16,419 nt of DNA from the NCBI GenBank assembly GCA_023415235.1, contig JAEZLP010000006.1, positions 1-16,419 on the forward strand. The letters run 5' to 3'. This DNA is from Bacillota bacterium (GTDB lineage Bacteria; Bacillota; Clostridia; Peptostreptococcales; Anaerovoracaceae). Positions 14,061 through 16,419 of this stretch are shown here, in pieces (the first letter of the stretch is position 1; every line of letters starts with the position of its first letter). Under the pieces are notes generated by a model. It was not told where the DNA came from. It did no database searches and saw only the letters and a list, made by a program, of their open reading frames with translations. The position numbers and the translations under genes were made by a program.

Positions 14061-14549
14061 ATGAAAACGATAGTAGCAGTTGATAATAAATGGGGAATCG
14101 GAAAAGATGGCTGCTTGCTCTGCCATATTCCCGGAGACCTGAAATATTTCAAGGACAAGACCCGGGGCAAGGTTGTCGTCATGGGAAGATCTACCTTTGA
14201 ATCCTTGCCGGGGAAAAAACCGCTTGCAGACAGGATTAACATCGTGCTTTCCAGAAAACCGGACTTTCAGCCGGAAGGCTGCATCAAATGCAGCTCCATG
14301 GGCGAACTGTTCAAGGTATTGGAGAACTATGATATGGAGGACGTATTCATTATCGGCGGAGAGGACGTCTATCGGCAGTTTTCCCCTTTCTGCAACGGCC
14401 ATCTGGTAACCAAGATAAACGCCGAATTTGAGGCGGACAAGCATTTTGAAAATCTTGACCAGCGCGAAGATCTAGAATTGGTGTCGGAAAGCGAGCCACA
14501 GCGGGAGAACGGTATGGAATACCGGTTTACAGAGTACAAAAGAAAATAG
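14061..14549 (+). CDS. folA: Dihydrofolate reductase
   Basis: This enzyme reduces dihydrofolate to tetrahydrofolate with NADPH, recycling the product of the adjacent ThyA. It is 162 residues, the usual size. Motifs: A-V-D-N-K-W-G-I-G-K-D-G at the N-terminus, H-I-P-G-D-L-K-Y-F with the substrate-binding acid D26, V-M-G-R-S-T-F-E-S-L-P for NADPH binding, and F-I-I-G-G-E-D-V-Y. The usual tryptophan before the H/N-[IL]-P motif (W22 in E. coli) is C21 here. The start ATG 14061 follows a strong AGGAGG. Confidence 0.95.
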   Translation: MKTIVAVDNKWGIGKDGCLLCHIPGDLKYFKDKTRGKVVVMGRSTFESLPGKKPLADRINIVLSRKPDFQPEGCIKCSSMGELFKVLENYDMEDVFIIGGEDVYRQFSPFCNGHLVTKINAEFEADKHFENLDQREDLELVSESEPQRENGMEYRFTEYKRK

Positions 14550-14580
14550 CTGGCTGCTAAAGAAAGACGGCCCGGCTATA

Positions 14581-14600
14581 TCAGGAGAGATCAGGAGAGA
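14581..14600 (+). repeat. Tandem duplicated ribosome binding site before rlmB
   Basis: The decamer TCAGGAGAGA occurs twice back to back. The second AGGAG (14593-14597) is 9 bases from the TTG start at 14607. A minimal frame ATG-AAT-TGA (14602-14610) overlaps that start. Confidence 0.8.
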
Positions 14601-14606
14601 AATGAA

Positions 14607-15359
14607 TTGAAAGAAGAACAGACTTCCGGTAAAAATAACATAATCATCGGCAGAAATCCGGTTATTGAGGCACTGAAAAGCGGACGGGAGATTGAAAAGC
14701 TGATGATCGCCAGGGATTCGGAGGGATCCATCCGAAAGATCATCGGACAGGCCAGGGAGAAAAACATTGCCTGCCAGTTTGCAGAGAAGGCGGCGCTGGA
14801 CCGAATCGCGGACGGAAAAGTCCACCAGGGTGTTATCGCATATGTTTCAACCTATGAGTACTGTGATCCGGAGGACATTCTGGAAATCGCCCGACAGAAG
14901 GGAGAGGACCCGTTTATCATCCTGCTAGACGGAATCGAAGATCCTCATAATCTGGGAGCGATCATGCGAACTGCGGACGGAGCCGGAGCCCATGGGATTA
15001 TTATTCCGAAACGGCGAGCCGTGGGAATCACAGACACAGTGGCAAAGGCGGCGGCGGGAGCCGTGGAATATGTTCCCGTTGCAAGGGTTTCCAATATCGC
15101 GCAAACTATTGACAGACTAAAGGAAAAGGGTGTCTGGATCGGGGCCTGTGATATGGATGGCAAGGAATACAGCAAAGCCGACCTTAAAGGAAGCATTGCT
15201 ATCGTCATCGGCGCAGAAGGCCAAGGAATCAGCAGACTGGTCAGGGAAAAATGCGATTTCTGCATTTCCATTCCCATGTACGGCAGGATTAACTCTCTCA
15301 ACGCGTCCAATGCGGCAGCGGTGCTGATGTATGAAGTAAGAAGACAGAGAAATGGTTAG
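14607..15359 (+). CDS. rlmB: 23S rRNA (guanosine-2'-O)-methyltransferase, RlmB/TrmH (SpoU) family
   Basis: A SpoU-class methyltransferase with a trefoil knot that 2'-O-methylates a ribose in RNA; RlmB acts on 23S rRNA, and the family also contains tRNA-acting TrmH. The 250 residues have the N-terminal substrate-binding domain (about 10-85, with I-I-G-R-N-P-V-I-E-A-L). Three SAM-knot motifs follow: I, D-P-H-N-L-G-A-I-M-R-T-A; II, I-V-I-G-A-E-G-Q-G-I-S; III, I-P-M-Y-G-R-I-N-S-L-N-A-S-N-A-A. The start must be TTG 14607, because no in-frame ATG or GTG lies between the previous gene and the conserved N-terminus and the binding site is well placed for it. It stands between folA and sigH, its usual position in Clostridia. 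Confidence 0.92.
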   Translation: MKEEQTSGKNNIIIGRNPVIEALKSGREIEKLMIARDSEGSIRKIIGQAREKNIACQFAEKAALDRIADGKVHQGVIAYVSTYEYCDPEDILEIARQKGEDPFIILLDGIEDPHNLGAIMRTADGAGAHGIIIPKRRAVGITDTVAKAAAGAVEYVPVARVSNIAQTIDRLKEKGVWIGACDMDGKEYSKADLKGSIAIVIGAEGQGISRLVREKCDFCISIPMYGRINSLNASNAAAVLMYEVRRQRNG

Positions 15360-15401
15360 GTCATAGGGCAAGGAAAAACGGAAGGGAAATCAGGTTTAGA
15401 A

Positions 15402-16019
15402 GTGGACATGGAAAAGAATTATGATCAAATGGAGGATGAGAAGCTGGTTATGCTGGCTCAGGAGGGCGATGAACACGCTGAGGAATTTCTCATCAGAAAA
15501 TACAAGGATGTGGTCAGAAGCAAGGCGCATCTCTATTTCATGGTGGGCGCCGACAGCGAGGACATCGTCCAGGAGGGCATGATCGGTATTTTTAAGGCCA
15601 TTCGGAGCTATAATAATGTCAAACAGGCCTCCTTTCACACCTTTGCGGAAATCTGCATCAACCGTCAGATTATTACGGCCATCAAGCGGGCTACCCGCTT
15701 GAAGCATTCTCCGCTGAACACCTCGGTGTCGCTGAGCAAGCCGTTATCCGAGATGGAGCCGGACACCACACTGGAGGAGACCCTGTCGTCCAACAGCAAT
15801 ACCGATCCTGAAGCGCTTTTTCTGCTGAAGGAGGACATGGGCTATATTGAAGGCAACGGAGCCGAGATTTTCAGTGATTTGGAGCTGACCGTCTGGAATG
15901 AGTATCTGAAAGGAAAATCTTACCTGCAGATAGCCGAGATTACGGGAAGAACCCCCAAAGCGATCGATAATGCGATTCAAAGGACGAAAAGGAAACTGGA
16001 GCTTTATCTTGGACGTTAA
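15402..16019 (+). CDS. sigH: RNA polymerase sigma factor SigH
   Basis: This sigma-70 family factor directs transition-phase and, in spore formers, early sporulation genes. The 205-residue product resembles B. subtilis SigH along its length. Region 2 has L-Y-F-M-V-G-A-D-S-E-D-I-V-Q-E-G-M-I-G and R-Q-I-I-T-A-I-K-R-A-T-R, followed by L-N-x-x-V-S-L. Region 4 has Y-L-K-G-K-S-Y-L-Q-I-A-E-I and A-I-D-N-A-I-Q-R-T-K-R-K-L-E. GTG 15402 is preferred, with AGG at 15392-15394 upstream; ATG 15408, two codons later, is the alternative. It is the last gene of the mrnC-sigH run and precedes tRNA-Thr and tuf. Confidence 0.95.
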   Translation: MDMEKNYDQMEDEKLVMLAQEGDEHAEEFLIRKYKDVVRSKAHLYFMVGADSEDIVQEGMIGIFKAIRSYNNVKQASFHTFAEICINRQIITAIKRATRLKHSPLNTSVSLSKPLSEMEPDTTLEETLSSNSNTDPEALFLLKEDMGYIEGNGAEIFSDLELTVWNEYLKGKSYLQIAEITGRTPKAIDNAIQRTKRKLELYLGR

Positions 16020-16037
16020 ATTGGCCTTTAAAATGTA

Positions 16038-16067
16038 TTGACATCGATGGCTGAGATATAGTAAAAT
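16038..16067 (+). promoter_or_regulatory. Sigma-A promoter for tRNA-Thr and tuf
   Basis: TTGACA (perfect, 16038-16043) is followed after 18 bases by TAAAAT (16062-16067, five of six). Transcription would start near 16074, about 20 bases ahead of the tRNA. With no terminator between tRNA and tuf, it likely drives both. Confidence 0.8.
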
Positions 16068-16094
16068 AACCATTAGTGTCGGACAGCTAGTTTT

Positions 16095-16170
16095 GCTGTT
16101 GTAGCTCAGTAGGTAGAGCACTTCCTTGGTAAGGAAGAGGTAGGCAGTTCGAACCTGCTCAACAGCTCCA
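16095..16170 (+). tRNA. tRNA-Thr (anticodon GGU)
   Basis: A full cloverleaf can be drawn: 7-bp acceptor GCTGTTG/CAACAGC, D-arm GCTC/GAGC, and anticodon stem CTTCC/GGAAG enclosing loop TTGGTAA with anticodon GGT at 16128-16130. The 5-base variable loop is AGGTA, and the T-arm GGCAG/CTGCT encloses TTCGAAC. The discriminator is T, and CCA is encoded in the DNA. It reads ACC and ACU codons. Confidence 0.96.
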
Positions 16171-16295
16171 ATTTAATTAAAAAATGATACTTTCTATACG
16201 GACGAAAGCCAGAATGTATCGAACCAATATTAAGACGATGAAAATCTGCGAGTCAAAGATTCCGGATTTTCTTATCTAAAACGGAGGAATGAAAA

Positions 16296-16419
16296 ATGGC
16301 AAAAGCTAAATTTGAAAGAAACAAGCCCCATGTTAACATCGGGACAATCGGTCACGTTGACCACGGCAAGACCACATTGACAGCTGCGATCACAAAGACA
16401 TTATACCAGAGATATGGAT
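16296..16419 (+). CDS. tuf: Elongation factor Tu, N-terminal fragment
   Basis: EF-Tu carries aminoacyl-tRNA to the ribosome as a GTPase. The window holds only the first 41 codons. They begin M-A-K-A-K-F-E-R and include the P-loop G-H-V-D-H-G-K-T-T at residues 19-27, which is diagnostic when combined with H-V-N-I-G-T-I. The start ATG 16296 follows GGAGG at 16283-16287. It lies 125 bases after tRNA-Thr with no terminator between. Confidence 0.96.
   Translation, partial: MAKAKFERNKPHVNIGTIGHVDHGKTTLTAAITKTLYQRYG

Overview
The window looks like chromosomal DNA of an anaerobic, low-to-mid GC Firmicute of class Clostridia. The evidence is a SigH of Bacillus/Clostridium type, Mini-RNase III (a Firmicute enzyme), hybrid cluster protein, strong AGGAGG-type ribosome binding sites, and the order mrnC ... 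rlmB - sigH - tRNA - tuf, which is a familiar clostridial core neighbourhood. All genes lie on the + strand. I see no transposase, integrase, CRISPR array or phage gene.

Left part (1-5474): the tail of a gene cut by the window edge (probably a transaldolase-like enzyme), a strong intercistronic hairpin, and an IolB-like 5-deoxy-glucuronate isomerase ending in a terminator. Next comes a very long chemoreceptor of 1091 residues. It is preceded by a flagellar-type (sigma-28/SigD) promoter and carries about eleven HAMP-like units between the membrane and the signalling hairpin. NagB (glucosamine-6-phosphate deaminase) follows.

Middle part (5475-12269): a 326-base gap with a terminator and putative control signals, then hcp (hybrid cluster protein) with its own strong terminator and a YfcE/YsnB-type phosphodiesterase. 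A clear sigma-A promoter at 8096-8124 then starts a cell-envelope unit: a membrane-anchored NodB-family deacetylase and three tandem bactofilin paralogues, closed by a terminator at 11527-11564. Downstream is a small membrane-anchored DUF2318 (Cys-rich) gene. It is followed by a second terminator almost identical in sequence to the one before it, so this gene is bracketed by about 50-bp direct repeats.

Right part (12319-16419): a compact housekeeping run of mrnC, a single-pass membrane protein of unknown function, thyA, folA, rlmB and sigH, with short gaps and no internal terminator that I can see. ThyA (of the Bacillus ThyA type, judged by its active-site context) and dihydrofolate reductase form a matched dTMP/folate pair. 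They sit where many Clostridium genomes carry thyX. A strong promoter at 16038-16067 then drives tRNA-Thr(GGU) and, with no terminator in between, the start of tuf (cut by the right edge).

The best candidates for something undescribed are the deacetylase-triple bactofilin operon, the DUF2318 cassette between duplicated terminators, and the poly-HAMP receptor with its SigD promoter.
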